A stretch of DNA of 64,000 nucleotides from Haladaptatus halobius (GCF_020618475.1 NZ_CP085341.1:62001-126000); one strand, 5' to 3'; positions 36,098 through 45,972 are shown, counted from the first letter of the stretch. The notes: generated by a model not told the origin, from the sequence alone. Numbers and translations: made by a program.

Positions 36098-36183
36098 AGT
36101 ACTACCTATCGTGTATTCTCGCCACTGTTCTGAAAGTGGCTGACTCACCAAGAAATATAGCATTGCGCAACTGTGGGACGTAT

Positions 36184-36897
36184 ATGGCCGGAACGATCGT
36201 TGAAGTCGAGATTCCTGCTGAGACATTCATTCTCGGACACACGCTAAAGACCTTCGAGGCAGCCACGTTTGAGGTTGAACAAATGGTGGTTTCTCATCAA
36301 GATAGTTTGCTGCCGTTTATTTGGGTTGAAACAAGGAATCGAGACGACATCGAACAAGCGTTCGCTGACGACGAGAGTGTCGCTGATTTCCAGCTGATCG
36401 GCGAAGTCGAGACTAGCCGGCTCTATCACCTGGAGTGGGTCGATCGGATTGCTGCATTGATTCGCATTCTTGTCGAAGAAAAGGGAACGGTGCTCAGCGC
36501 GGTTGGAAAAGACAATACATGGCGTCTACGCATGTTATTTGTTGATCATGACGCCATTACATATACCTATGAACATTGCAAAGAGCATGGAATCGAACTC
36601 AAAGTTCAAAATGTTCATGAATTTACCGCAGATCACCGGAGTCAATTTGAGCTTTCCGACGAACAACAAACAACGCTCCGACTTGCCTACGATCGCGGTT
36701 ATTATTCGATTCCACGGGAGATACGAGCAGAGGCTCTGGCTGAGGAACTTGGTGTGACCCATCAAGCAGTCTCAGAACGGCTTCGGCGTGGCCACGGCAA
36801 CCTCGTGAAACATGCGCTCATGAACGGCTCCGGCGCACCAGCGGCCTCACAACCAGCACAAAAAACACCTGACGAAGAACCGTCTTCAGACCACTAA
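36184..36897 (+). CDS. Bat/HTH_10 transcriptional regulator
   Basis: 237 residues from the ATG at 36184. The N-terminal ligand or sensor domain MAGTIVEVEIPAETFILGHT is shared with 45973-46653. The C-terminal HTH_10 reads FELSDEQQTTLRLAYDRGYY then LAEELGVTHQAVSERLRRGH, typical of bacterio-opsin activator-like factors. C-terminal tail rich in Ala, Pro and Glu. Could regulate the DUF389 gene upstream (inference from position). Confidence 0.88.
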   Translation: MAGTIVEVEIPAETFILGHTLKTFEAATFEVEQMVVSHQDSLLPFIWVETRNRDDIEQAFADDESVADFQLIGEVETSRLYHLEWVDRIAALIRILVEEKGTVLSAVGKDNTWRLRMLFVDHDAITYTYEHCKEHGIELKVQNVHEFTADHRSQFELSDEQQTTLRLAYDRGYYSIPREIRAEALAEELGVTHQAVSERLRRGHGNLVKHALMNGSGAPAASQPAQKTPDEEPSSDH

Positions 36898-36985
36898 CTG
36901 GTTGAGATACACTCGTTGTCGTCTGCTTTAGTAGAGTCAAGTTCGACAGTCCAAGTCAACCGGATCTAGCGGCAAAATTATTTTC

Positions 36986-37681
36986 CTACTTGACGTGCTG
37001 TCGGTCGAAATCCTCCTTGGCGCGCCGAGGACGAGGTCGAAACGCTATCCACAGTAGGCCGAGATAAAATGCAGCGACAAGACCGAGAACAATGATTCCA
37101 GGTATGATCCCGATCACGGCATTTTTCACCCATGTTCCGTTTTTTGCAAAGGCGATAATGCGAAAGGTCCATGCAGCGAGTAAGATGAGCAATAATGGGA
37201 GATACACCCGACGCAGTCGTCGAGCGAAGGCCTCCGAGTATGGAGTTTTCAACGTCGGATCATGCAGATCATCAGTGAGCTGCCGTCGCCAATCACGGTG
37301 TTCAACACCCTGTGACGGATCAAGTGCGTTCGCAAAGAGATTCTCCTGGAGCAAACGAATGCGCGCTCGATAGACATCATAGTCTTGATAGCGACGCGCT
37401 TCAATCCCAAGGAAAACTGTTGTAACGATGATTCCAGCAAGAAGTACAGCAGGCGTGCCACTCGTTGAAAAGCCATAAGCGAGGAGTGCAGCAATGACTG
37501 TCACAGCCCATTTTGTCGTTTCATCAAGTCGTTGGCGCCACGTCGTAATTCGATCCATTTCTCCGCGGTAAAAGTGGGCCATCACCGAGCCAAGCCCGGT
37601 GCTCTGATCGACCATTTCACGGCCAATTTCCCGTTCTTCTGGCGCTTCCGGATCAAAATCACGTGTCTCATCAGGACTCAT
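36986..37681 (-). CDS. DUF2270 family membrane protein (second copy)
   Basis: 231 residues from the ATG at 37681. FDPEAPEEREIGREMVDQST and GSVMAHFYRGEMDRITTW are identical or nearly so to the copy at 21373-22059, with RRYQDYDVYRARIRLLQENL in the centre and four TMs. Encoded convergently with the Bat regulator. Ends RRAKEDFDRQHVK. Confidence 0.9.
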   Translation of the reverse strand: MSPDETRDFDPEAPEEREIGREMVDQSTGLGSVMAHFYRGEMDRITTWRQRLDETTKWAVTVIAALLAYGFSTSGTPAVLLAGIIVTTVFLGIEARRYQDYDVYRARIRLLQENLFANALDPSQGVEHRDWRRQLTDDLHDPTLKTPYSEAFARRLRRVYLPLLLILLAAWTFRIIAFAKNGTWVKNAVIGIIPGIIVLGLVAAFYLGLLWIAFRPRPRRAKEDFDRQHVK

Positions 37682-37955
37682 TATCACTAACTACTATTTT
37701 TGAACCTCTTAAACCGTCCCTAGTTATTTGGTAGAATCTAAATTAGTTCATTGACACAGTTTTTAAGAGAGAAGGTAGCTCTGGAGGAAGATATGCGAAA
37801 GGAGTGTTGCCTGCCGGATGCGAAAAATCGGTTGCGAGTACCGCTCTCTTGCTATCGACTCCGAGCACTACCATGTTCTGATAGTAAGGCGTATTCAGTA
37901 CGTGTTATTGGAGAATGTGATCTAGATGAATATTATTGATCCGATCCCAGCTGTG

Positions 37956-38462
37956 CTACTCCGAGACGTCATCAAAATCGGCACCATCCTTAAGCTGTTG
38001 CCGCTTTTCGCCAGATTTCTCACTACTCGGGACTAACCCAGCCGTGTTTTTATCCGTCGAGTGCGTCTCTGTCTCCGACTGTGTTTTGCTGTCCAATTTT
38101 CGGGTGGTATGTTTATCACCATTTTCGTAGATGGTTCCATCCCCTAACGTGATCGGTGTCTCCAATTCGTCACTTAATCGCTTAAGAAGTGTCTCTATGT
38201 CGAGTGTTTTCAGGACAACATCCAAGGGACGTGGTGCCCACCAATCGACCTCTGAATCGTAGATATTCACCCGTTCAACACGGCCTTGGGTGTGAAGTTC
38301 GATGAGCTTGTGTCGAGCTGTCTCCGGACTCTCATCAAGAGCGGCAGCAATGTCATCCATCGTGACCACAGGACTGTCGGTGGTAATCACCGCATCTAAT
38401 ATTCGATCGAGCGTCTCTCGGTTACCGGTTTGATCTTGTCCATTCTGTCCTGGCTCTTCCAT
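37956..38462 (-). CDS. Winged-helix (IclR/ArsR-like) DNA-binding protein
   Basis: 168 residues from the ATG at 38462. N-terminal half is a winged helix: RETLDRILDAVITTDSPVVT, IAAALDESPETARHKLIELH, TQGRVERVNIYDSEVDWWAP. The middle has VLKTLDIETLLKRLSDELET, and the C-terminus is hydrophilic and Thr/Lys-rich. Probable transcriptional regulator; target unknown. Confidence 0.75.
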   Translation of the reverse strand: MEEPGQNGQDQTGNRETLDRILDAVITTDSPVVTMDDIAAALDESPETARHKLIELHTQGRVERVNIYDSEVDWWAPRPLDVVLKTLDIETLLKRLSDELETPITLGDGTIYENGDKHTTRKLDSKTQSETETHSTDKNTAGLVPSSEKSGEKRQQLKDGADFDDVSE

Positions 38463-38643
38463 ACACCATCTTATACGACTAGATGGCATAAGCTAGCGGG
38501 ATTTGTTTTGTCGAAGAGCTACCAATTGGTAAGTCATGAGTGCAGATTGTTACCGGACTTGCTCAGGGCCGATTGCAACAAACAGTCTCTACTGAATATC
38601 TTTGCTATTCCTGCTATCAGCTGTATAGTACCATCACTGTGAA

Positions 38644-38946
38644 CTACAGCGACTCCTCTTCGTCCTGTACGTGCTCAGTTCCTCGGTTGCTGTATCGCTG
38701 GTGACCAGCTACTTTTGAATCAACTCTATTGAGCACCATCTGACGAACTGCATTGGCTGAGTCAAACACATAGTTTTCTTGCTCAGTGAGTGGGTTGAGC
38801 ACGCCACGGAATATCTCCGTATCATTTGGGTGTTCGATTTCGTAGTTACTATACTCGTCGATGAGGTCGTCCGTCGCTACCGGATATCCGTGTTGGTAGA
38901 GTTCCTTGTTAAGGTCGCTGAAATCGATCCCCCTGTACGCGCTCAT
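38644..38946 (-). CDS. DUF5789-like small protein
   Basis: 100 residues from the ATG at 38946 (a GTG one codon earlier also possible). Reads DLNKELYQHGYPVATDDLID, then IEHPNDTEIFRGVLNPL, VRQMVLNRVDSKVAGHQRYS and NRG, which follows the haloarchaeal DUF5789 pattern (conserved D-L-[IV]-x-x-[YH], R-x-x-[VL]...GR-x-x-YS-[ND]-R). Function unknown. Confidence 0.75.
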   Translation of the reverse strand: MSAYRGIDFSDLNKELYQHGYPVATDDLIDEYSNYEIEHPNDTEIFRGVLNPLTEQENYVFDSANAVRQMVLNRVDSKVAGHQRYSNRGTEHVQDEEESL

Positions 38947-39152
38947 CACTACTCATACCCTTTTCTATGAAACCGGGGAGAAAACAAGTTGTGGCTGTTT
39001 ACATCGAAATTTCTCGCTACTAGCGGTGCTCTCGTTGCTCATCAATATAAGAGATGCGAACGCCAGAATAGACTTAATATAGACGCTATCTGTTCGCAAA
39101 AGAATTTATTACCGTTTCGAGATGAGCATGATCAGCAGCAAAGGAAAGCTGA

Positions 39153-39593
39153 TTACTCACCTCGTTCCTCATCAGTCTCGTCTTCAACTTCAATCGGGAT
39201 CTCGATCGCGTCACCAACGTCGAATTCGTTCTCAGTGGCGATGTTAGATAGGCTGGCCAGCAGTTCCTCGGGTTCTGTTTGATTGAGTAGTTCCCGAACA
39301 ATGATCGCGCTGAGTCGTCCAGCGACGGAACTCCCCACAACCCGTGTGATGAAATGGTCACCAGCGAAACGGTCAAGCAATTGCTTTCCAAGACCACGTC
39401 CGAGTGTCCGCCCCAATACTTCACTCAGCCGTTCATAGTCGACAGCCTCATCATACGATGCTCCATTGCTTAGTGCCTCAATGTCAACGCTTTCGAGGAT
39501 CTCCTTTGCAATTTCAGTCGTGAATAGTAGGCCAAGGCCGCGCTCAATTTGGTCGAGCTGCTCACTCTGTGATGAAGATGTTGTGAGTATCAT
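39153..39593 (-). CDS. Small glycine-rich acidic protein (zipper-like)
   Basis: 146 residues. Helical N-terminus, then the segment LSEVLGRTLGRGLGKQLLDR around 68-87 with GxxxGxxxG spacing like the gvp-associated proteins at 16513-17130, 1990-2628 and 2625-2975, then VGSSVAGRLSAIIVRELLNQ and an acidic tail. May belong to the same loose group of glycine-zipper accessory proteins. Function unknown. Confidence 0.65.
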   Translation of the reverse strand: MILTTSSSQSEQLDQIERGLGLLFTTEIAKEILESVDIEALSNGASYDEAVDYERLSEVLGRTLGRGLGKQLLDRFAGDHFITRVVGSSVAGRLSAIIVRELLNQTEPEELLASLSNIATENEFDVGDAIEIPIEVEDETDEERGE

Positions 39594-39618
39594 TGATCGG
39601 TTTCTCCTGACTGATTAC

Positions 39619-39960
39619 TCATCGTGACAGTCGCTGGCGGAATGAATCAGGTGATTCTTGCCTCCTCCTGGGGACATGCTGGCGGATCTGTTCCGAGAGC
39701 GATGAACCCTCTGGCGTTTTCGATTGGAATGTCCGGAGGATGGACCTAGCGGTAGAATCTTTGGCTTGGCGCGCTTCGATCTTGCGAAGCAGTATCCCGA
39801 TACCTAGGAAAAGACTTGCGTCAAGGAGTTCTCTGCGGAGGCGGCGCTGGTCGTGACGAACGGCAAGTGCTTTCAACAATGAAAGGACGCCGACCGCGAG
39901 ATACCATCTCGAATTCGTCTTCATGATTCGTGGGATTACAGTACGTAGTGGCATACCCAT
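39619..39960 (-). CDS. Small basic membrane-associated protein
   Basis: 113 residues from the ATG at 39960. One TM-like segment (WYLAVGVLSLLKALAV) and a second, weaker one (LLDASLFLGIGILLRKI) flank Arg-rich loops; the tail is basic (RRRQESPDSFRQRLSR). The gene begins upstream of and is adjacent to the glycine-rich protein gene (25-base gap), same direction. Family not recognised. Confidence 0.5.
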   Translation of the reverse strand: MGMPLRTVIPRIMKTNSRWYLAVGVLSLLKALAVRHDQRRLRRELLDASLFLGIGILLRKIEARQAKDSTARSILRTFQSKTPEGSSLSEQIRQHVPRRRQESPDSFRQRLSR

Positions 39961-40097
39961 CCCATCTACGTAGAAGGAATAAATAATAGTATGGGCAGAA
40001 CAGGATATGTATAGAACAAGCCACAAACGATGACTAACGTTTAGCAGGTGAACAGGGTACCCTGACAGCTAAAGATTGCTCAGTGTAAATCCGTATA

Positions 40098-40481
40098 TCA
40101 GTGAACACCGAGGTCGTTATCAGCTTCGATCTCTTCGGTGGCCCATCGGAGATTGAAAGTAACACTTTCTTCCGCACCAGATTCCATCAAAGAAGAATCT
40201 GAATCGACCGCGACGCTGAATGTCACTGTCTTAGGTGGATTAATCGTTGCACTGTCGTTTCCAGCCAGGATCGTTACTTTCTCCCCTTTGTGGCTCTCTC
40301 CAGTAGAAGAATGCCTATCTGTTTCATTGTTTGATTCCATGGGAGGCGAAGTTTCGGGATTCTCTCGAACTGGTTTTTCAGTACTAGCAGGACTGGCTGT
40401 ATCGAGTTTATTAGCGAAGTCTCGTAGGTATGACGCGATCTCTGCCCGGCTCTTTTCAAATTCGGCCTCAAGTTCTGCCAT
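40098..40481 (-). CDS. Amphi-Trp domain protein
   Basis: 127 residues. N-terminal EFEKSRAEIASYLRDFANKL, a linker, VTILAGNDSATINPPKTVTF and VAVDSDSS, then FNLRWATEE, matching the amphi-Trp domain pattern (helix, two beta hairpins and a closing Trp). These small proteins are common in haloarchaea and of unknown function. Confidence 0.75.
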   Translation of the reverse strand: MAELEAEFEKSRAEIASYLRDFANKLDTASPASTEKPVRENPETSPPMESNNETDRHSSTGESHKGEKVTILAGNDSATINPPKTVTFSVAVDSDSSLMESGAEESVTFNLRWATEEIEADNDLGVH

Positions 40482-41114
40482 ACCAACTATAGCTGAAGAA
40501 GGAGCATAATTCTGTGGGCTGATTTTTTCGCAATTTCTACATTAAGTAAATTTTAGAGATTGTTTTCGGATAATATCCTGCCATCGCATGTTTCTCTACG
40601 GAAGTGATTCTGCTAATGTAGATCAAATGTTTCGCGTATACATCATTAATACGTCAACTATCGACAGGTCGTTGGTCACCGGAATAAAAGGTTCGGATAC
40701 TTAAAGAGCTTGCTCGTGTAGCCAAAAAGATCCCCTTACATGTGTAGATCTGTAATGGATAGGATTTTTAATGGCACCAAGTTTTCATAGGATATGGCTG
40801 TATCAACGCAGCCCTACTTACTACGATTCCCAGGTCTTATTACACTAATGGAAAATTCGATCGTGACATTAACAAGTTCTGCCGACGTCCAGTTATCTAA
40901 TCGATTACTTATTTTGCCGAAATGTCCGATCTATTTCGCGGAATCAGCACGCCCCTTTTAATAGAATTTGTCGTATCTACAAATAATCAATTTAGTCCCA
41001 TTTAAGGCTATAGTATGGCTTGCCTATGCAACCTCTTTCCTTTTTCAGGCAGAGCTTCGAAATTTCCCTAATGGATCGTCGCAGATCCTATAAGAAGATC
41101 AACCGAGGGATTAG
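40482..41114. other. Long AT-rich gap
   Basis: About 630 bases before the sulfatase gene; no gene, RNA or repeat recognised. Several TATA-like runs near 40970-41000 could form the promoter of the following gene. Confidence 0.35.
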
Positions 41115-42509
41115 ATGAACAAAAGCCGAAAGAACGTCGTCGTGGTAGTATTAGATACGGTTAGAGGACTGGATACTGTCCCCGCTGAAAAAACCTTTAT
41201 CCCAACATTAGCCTCGCTTACGAGAGAAGGAACTGAATATCGTCACGCATTCACAAGCGCACCTTGGACACTTCCGGCTCATGCTGGACTGTTCACTGGA
41301 ACGTACTCATCGAAACACAATACACATGGAAAACATCATACGCTGGATTCATCGTTGACTACGCTTCCGGAAATATTTTCTTCGGAGGGTTACGACACTT
41401 TTGGAATTTCGAATAATACATGGATCAGCGACGAATTCGGCTTTGATCGCGGATTCGATTCATTCAATCATGGTTGGACATCGAGCGAATTGCAGTGCGA
41501 AAGATCGCTGCTCGACATTGCCGTGAATGACACTGACGAACGCCCCGTCTTAAATGGTGATGATGGAGCACAAAAGACAACCACTGAAGCCATCGACTGG
41601 TTATCTACAAGGAGAAGTCGTCAGCCATTCTTCTTATTTCTTAATTACATCGATGCTCACTTCGAGTATACACCGCCAAAGCAGTTCGTAGCAGATCGTT
41701 TACCATCTGGCTACGATTACAACCAAGCGCTCAACATTCTTCACGATCCACGAAAATACGACGTTGACGAAGTAACTCTCACAGAAGAGGAGTTTGCCAC
41801 CCTTCGAACGCTGTACCGGGCTGAAATTACGTACCTCGACGCAAATGTTCGGAAGCTAATAGATGGGATAAAAGCTGTGGGTGAGTGGGAAGATACAATA
41901 CTCATCGTCACTAGTGATCACGGTGAGAATATCGGAGAGCACGGGTTCCTTGGCCATCAGTACAATATTTACGATACCTTACTTCATGTGCCGCTCATCA
42001 TCACCGGCGGGTCGTTCAATGAAACATCGAACACAGATCAGCTCGTTCAGCTTCCTGATCTCGCTCCGACGCTCTTAGACGAAGTTAACATCGATGCGCC
42101 AGCTATGCGGGAGCAATTCCAGGGTCGATCATTTCATCCATCGTCAACGGCAATAGAGCGAGAGTATATTATTAGCGAGTACATCGCACCGCAACCGTCG
42201 ATCAAGACACTCGAACAACGATTTACTGAACTCCCACCTGATCTCTACACATTCGATCGCTCACTACGTGCTATCCGAACATTCGATTACAAACTTATCC
42301 GGGGCTCAGATGGTTCTCGTGAACTCTATAATATCAACGTTAACCCTGCTGAGACCAAGAATATCATCCAAGAGAATCCGGAGATAGCCGAATTCCTTGA
42401 AGATAAATTAGATCGATGGCTCGCTTCTTTCGAGCAAAAACTCACTCAAACATCACCATCAATCTCTTCGGAATCCAGAGAACGACTCCGTGATCTCGGC
42501 TATCTTTAA
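41115..42509 (+). CDS. Sulfatase-like hydrolase (alkaline phosphatase superfamily)
   Basis: 464 residues. Metal-binding start NVVVVVLDTVRGLDT, nucleophile region SAPWTLPAHAGLFTG, and the second metal site VTSDHGENIGEHGFLGHQ. The classical formylglycine signature C/S-x-P-x-R is not present: Thr-Leu-Pro-Ala-His replaces it, so it is probably not a true sulfatase but a phosphodiesterase- or phosphotransferase-like enzyme of the superfamily. C-terminus ESRERLRDLGYL is shared with the second copy (48365-49681). No signal peptide. Confidence 0.85.
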   Translation: MNKSRKNVVVVVLDTVRGLDTVPAEKTFIPTLASLTREGTEYRHAFTSAPWTLPAHAGLFTGTYSSKHNTHGKHHTLDSSLTTLPEIFSSEGYDTFGISNNTWISDEFGFDRGFDSFNHGWTSSELQCERSLLDIAVNDTDERPVLNGDDGAQKTTTEAIDWLSTRRSRQPFFLFLNYIDAHFEYTPPKQFVADRLPSGYDYNQALNILHDPRKYDVDEVTLTEEEFATLRTLYRAEITYLDANVRKLIDGIKAVGEWEDTILIVTSDHGENIGEHGFLGHQYNIYDTLLHVPLIITGGSFNETSNTDQLVQLPDLAPTLLDEVNIDAPAMREQFQGRSFHPSSTAIEREYIISEYIAPQPSIKTLEQRFTELPPDLYTFDRSLRAIRTFDYKLIRGSDGSRELYNINVNPAETKNIIQENPEIAEFLEDKLDRWLASFEQKLTQTSPSISSESRERLRDLGYL

Positions 42510-42684
42510 TAATTTTGGATAGGACTAATTTATCGAATCATAAGATACCCTCTTATTGCTCACCGGCTAGCAACCTCCAATATATGTCTATCTCAAGCGG
42601 ATGATTCGATCTCAGAGGTACAATTTTCAAAATCAACAGTATCGTTTGCAATCAAGAGGAAAACAAATGACCAATAGAGAGTTG

Positions 42685-42855
42685 TTACTGGCATTTTTCA
42701 AGCGATACAGCCGATTTTTCATCAATTGAAAGCCACTTCGTCAAGAGACCAGTTGATGCCGTTCGTGGAAACACAACAATACGCGTTCCACTCGGCATCC
42801 GGTCAATCGAATAAGCGAGATCATAGGTCGGCCATAATTCACGCTTCTCGGTCAT
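42685..42855 (-). CDS. Small haloarchaeal protein (possibly DUF7511-like)
   Basis: 56 residues from the ATG at 42855. Reads WPTYDLAYSIDRMPSGTRIV, then FPRTASTGLLTKWLSIDEKS and AVSLEKC. The pattern -T-x-W-[LI]-x-[IV]-D-x-x-x-A-V-x-L- is typical of a family of tiny haloarchaeal proteins that I tentatively equate with DUF7511. Function unknown. Confidence 0.5.
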   Translation of the reverse strand: MTEKRELWPTYDLAYSIDRMPSGTRIVVFPRTASTGLLTKWLSIDEKSAVSLEKCQ

Positions 42856-42947
42856 GGATAATTTGGAATTATTTGAGGATGAATTATTCATTGGCATTCA
42901 GCTTGAATATTTTCGCCGTTACTCAAATTGCGGTTTTGCCTTTGTAA

Positions 42948-43175
42948 TCAGTTCATATCCGCTTCAATTGTACTGGGGAATAATCGCGGTCGGAGCTGTG
43001 GTTCAAATGCGTCAAGCGGAATTCGTACGTCAGTAGCCGTTTCATGTTGTGGATTACCATACAAACACTGTTTTATATTGTCACGCTCATAAATCTCGTG
43101 TTGGGGGATCCCATAGCGTGATCGTTCGTACCGTCTGGATTCAGTGTCATCACTTTCAGGTGGTTTTTCTCCCAT
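42948..43175 (-). CDS. Putative small charged protein
   Basis: 75 codons rich in Arg/Glu/Tyr (RYERSRYGIPQHEIYERDNI, then ETATDVRIPLDAFEPQLRPR, FPSTIEADM). Composition is protein-like but not strongly acidic. No family recognised; could be the 3' end of a decayed gene. Confidence 0.35.
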   Translation of the reverse strand: MGEKPPESDDTESRRYERSRYGIPQHEIYERDNIKQCLYGNPQHETATDVRIPLDAFEPQLRPRLFPSTIEADMN

Positions 43176-43478
43176 ATTGCGGTGTCTATATTACTAGTGC
43201 TCCAGGGAGTGATACATCTTGCCTGCATTTGCAAAGTGATTATACGGGTTATTTAGAAGAAGAAATATATAATAAAAACAGTGGTGGAATCTTCGCACTT
43301 ATATAGACGGATCCTCACTGGTTTTTACTCTCTTGAATAGTTGCGTCATTTTTTGGAATTCATTCCGAAATGATTCCTTTTTCTGAGCGGATCAACTCTT
43401 AATGCCTGAGGTTGATATAAAAGGCTTGCCACTGCAACCGGTACACCCACTCACACAGAACAGAATCATACGGGTGCA
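43176..43478. other. AT-rich spacer before PRC-like gene
   Basis: No gene recognised. GTTGATATAAAAGG near 43412 resembles a TATA box, but the distance to the ATG at 43479 is about 60 bases. Confidence 0.35.
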
Positions 43479-43721
43479 ATGGCACGAGAATTCACTTCCG
43501 ACGATCATGGCAAAAATGTTGTAACCGCTGAGGGCGATCGAATCGGAACAGTATCAGAGGTGCGAGAAGGACGAGCCCATGTCGAGCGCGATGAGAATAC
43601 AAGCCTGACCGACAAGGTGAAGTCCATGCTTGGATGGGACGATTCTGATGATACTCATGAGCTTCAACAGGATCACGTTGACCGCGTCAACGAGAATGAG
43701 GTTCGTCTCCGACAGCATTGA
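43479..43721 (+). CDS. PRC-barrel-like small protein
   Basis: 80 residues. Reads DHGKNVVTAEGDRIGTVSEV and REGRAHVERD, then DKVKSMLGWDDSD and LQQDHVDRVNENEVRLRQ, the layout of haloarchaeal PRC-barrel proteins (G-x-x-V-x-x-x-x-G-[DE]-x-[IV]-G...). A paralogue is at 49843-50073. Role unknown. Confidence 0.75.
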   Translation: MAREFTSDDHGKNVVTAEGDRIGTVSEVREGRAHVERDENTSLTDKVKSMLGWDDSDDTHELQQDHVDRVNENEVRLRQH

Positions 43722-43780
43722 GCATATATCTTCTAAATTTTTTTCGTCGTGAGTCGACAGTATATACACTTGTGAGGCTG

Positions 43781-45298
43781 TTAATTACCATTTTGGAGAC
43801 GTTGTGTCGTCTCGAGAATATTGGCCATCCACGTTGTGAGGTTTTGCTCGACAATTCGCTGTTGGAGCGTTGTCATCCGTTCTTGACGTTCAGCTGCATC
43901 CATCAGTAGCGCCGATTCGATGGCTGCCGCAAATCCATCAGTATCATATGGATTGATTGTCACTGCAGACTCACCGAGCTCATCGTGTGCACCCGTTTGA
44001 TTACTGAGAACAAGGACACCAGGGTCGTCAATCTGAGCAGCAACGTACTCTTTGGCAACAAGGTTCATCCCATCGCGGACAGCACTGACGAGCAGTACAT
44101 CACCGTGGCGGTAAAGGCCAGCTAGTTCTTCCTCAGTTAACCAGTTCTCGATTTGAATAACTGGTTGCCACTCGTCGGTACCAAACCGATTATTAATGCG
44201 CTCAACAGCTTCCTTAACGTTCTGCTGGAGAGTCTGATATGCAGGAATAAGCGATCGACTTTTCTCAACTTTCTGGACGTACGTGAGTTCGCCACGCCAC
44301 TCTGGTTTGGTCGTCCAAAGACGTTCGAGAGCATCGAGTCGCTCACTAATTCCCTTCGTGTAGTCAAGGCGATCCACACCGATCACTACTTTCGTCTTCC
44401 CCGATATATCGTATCTGCATCGAAATTTATCCCAGAACGCTTTATCCATCCTTTCGCTGGCCATCTGAATGGTTTCCGCGTCAATTCCCATCGGGAATGC
44501 TCGGACGGTCGTTGTTTGGCCGTTATAATGGATTTGACTATCGTCGTGATTGACAACCGCACTATCTAAACATTCATCAACACAGTCGAGGAAATTCTTG
44601 CAGTAGCGCTCGATGTGAAACCCAAGCAAATCGTTGCCCAATAGACCGTCAAGTAACTTTTGTCGGTGAGGACACGTACGAAACGTGTCCCAACCAGGCC
44701 AGGTAATATGCCAGAAGTGCAGAAGGAAAGTATCGGTAGAGGCGTTACGGATATATCGTGGGGCCAGCGAGAAGTGATAATCCTGAAACCACACTATCGA
44801 CCCTGAATTCACATGGTCGGTGACAACGTCAGCGAACCGCTCGTTTATCTGCTGGTATCGGGCCCAGTGGCGATCGACGTACTCCGTTTTCAAGCCCCCA
44901 CCATGACAGAGCGGCCATAGGACGCGGTTACTATACCCATAATAGTATCCCTCGACCTCTTCTTCCGAAAGCCAGACACGTTGAAGGGTGTACGCTTCTT
45001 CTTCTGGCGGCATCTGAACCGTCCCATCTTCATCAGTGACCTCCGCATCTGCCTCTCCATCACTCCATGCAACCCAAGTTCCGTTAGTGCGTTGCATGAC
45101 AGGATCTAGTCCTGCAGTAAGTCCGCCTGCAGGGCGATTTACCTCAATACTACCGTCGGTGGTGTAGCAGTGCTGATACGGTTGACGATTGGAGATAACG
45201 ATGAGGTTATCTTCTAATGGTGGAATCGAACTCCGCTCATTTTTCTCAGTATCGGTATCGCCCTCCGACGCGCTCAGGTTATCTGCCGGAGAGTCCAT
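43781..45298 (-). CDS. otsA: Trehalose-6-phosphate synthase (GT20)
   Basis: 505 residues including a 25-residue acidic N-terminal extension. Active-site blocks of OtsA: ISNRQPY and RPAGGLTAGLDPVM; WFQDYHFSLAPRYIR; GVDRLDYTKGISERLDALE (UDP-glucose and phosphate contacts); SAVRDGMNLVAKEYVAAQ. It transfers glucose from UDP-glucose (or another nucleotide) to glucose-6-phosphate in the cytoplasm; trehalose is a compatible solute in some haloarchaea. No trehalose-phosphate phosphatase (otsB) is next to it. Confidence 0.95.
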   Translation of the reverse strand: MDSPADNLSASEGDTDTEKNERSSIPPLEDNLIVISNRQPYQHCYTTDGSIEVNRPAGGLTAGLDPVMQRTNGTWVAWSDGEADAEVTDEDGTVQMPPEEEAYTLQRVWLSEEEVEGYYYGYSNRVLWPLCHGGGLKTEYVDRHWARYQQINERFADVVTDHVNSGSIVWFQDYHFSLAPRYIRNASTDTFLLHFWHITWPGWDTFRTCPHRQKLLDGLLGNDLLGFHIERYCKNFLDCVDECLDSAVVNHDDSQIHYNGQTTTVRAFPMGIDAETIQMASERMDKAFWDKFRCRYDISGKTKVVIGVDRLDYTKGISERLDALERLWTTKPEWRGELTYVQKVEKSRSLIPAYQTLQQNVKEAVERINNRFGTDEWQPVIQIENWLTEEELAGLYRHGDVLLVSAVRDGMNLVAKEYVAAQIDDPGVLVLSNQTGAHDELGESAVTINPYDTDGFAAAIESALLMDAAERQERMTTLQQRIVEQNLTTWMANILETTQRLQNGN

Positions 45299-45627
45299 AG
45301 CTCTCGTCTCATCTACTCAGGGAAGCCAGATAGTCCCTTGGGTTGTATGCAAACGATACGAAAATATACCCATCACTAAAATCACTAAACTACCATTCAA
45401 AGAAGTTCTCCACTAACTCTTGTTTGGCGATCTGCGTAGATCATTCGATAAACAGTAGCCAATATTGAGGAAAGAACCAGGCATACTTAACGGGAAGAGT
45501 AAAAGAAGAACTCTCTGCGTGCACGTACGAACACAAAAGTATGGAGTAAAATCATTGAGCGCGCTGTAACACTGCGAGCTTAATTACGTCGTGAAAGGGT
45601 TGCTAGCTCAGTATTCGCGACATCCCT
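45299..45627. other. Intergenic stretch, nothing recognised
   Basis: No coding frame with family support; the 3' ends of the flanking genes converge on the sides. Confidence 0.35.
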
Positions 45628-45822
45628 TCATATCCTCCATCTCTCTTCCAGTAATAGTGATCTCCTCATTCGTTTCTTCTCTGGCTGTGTACGGTTTTGA
45701 ATTGAATGACCTGTGTCACAAAAATGCCGGATAGCACGTTGATTCGCCTCATCGGACGTGGTATTTGTTGTATCCTCTCTCCACTCGCACTCCATGCAAT
45801 CCAGGATCTGTTTCCCCGTCAT
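45628..45822 (-). CDS. Small CxxC...HFxxTGH protein
   Basis: 64 residues. ILDCMECEWREDTTNTTSDE then AIRHFCDTGHSI forms a C-x2-C ... H-x3-T-G-H zinc-finger-like pattern seen in many small haloarchaeal proteins. The tail is basic (RRSLLLEERWRI) and may be non-native. A decayed copy is at 28142-28276. Likely metal-binding; function unknown. Confidence 0.6.
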   Translation of the reverse strand: MTGKQILDCMECEWREDTTNTTSDEANQRAIRHFCDTGHSIQNRTQPEKKRMRRSLLLEERWRI

Positions 45823-45972
45823 AAAAAGGAGTTCTACGAGGTTTTGTATTGTAACGTTGGTTGCTGTAGCAGGGGATTTTTAGACCATCCTTACTAATGT
45901 ACAACACCGTGTATGGATAAATCACTAAGAGAAGAGGTAAGAATAGCATGTGTCAAGCTAAAATAGAAGCGC

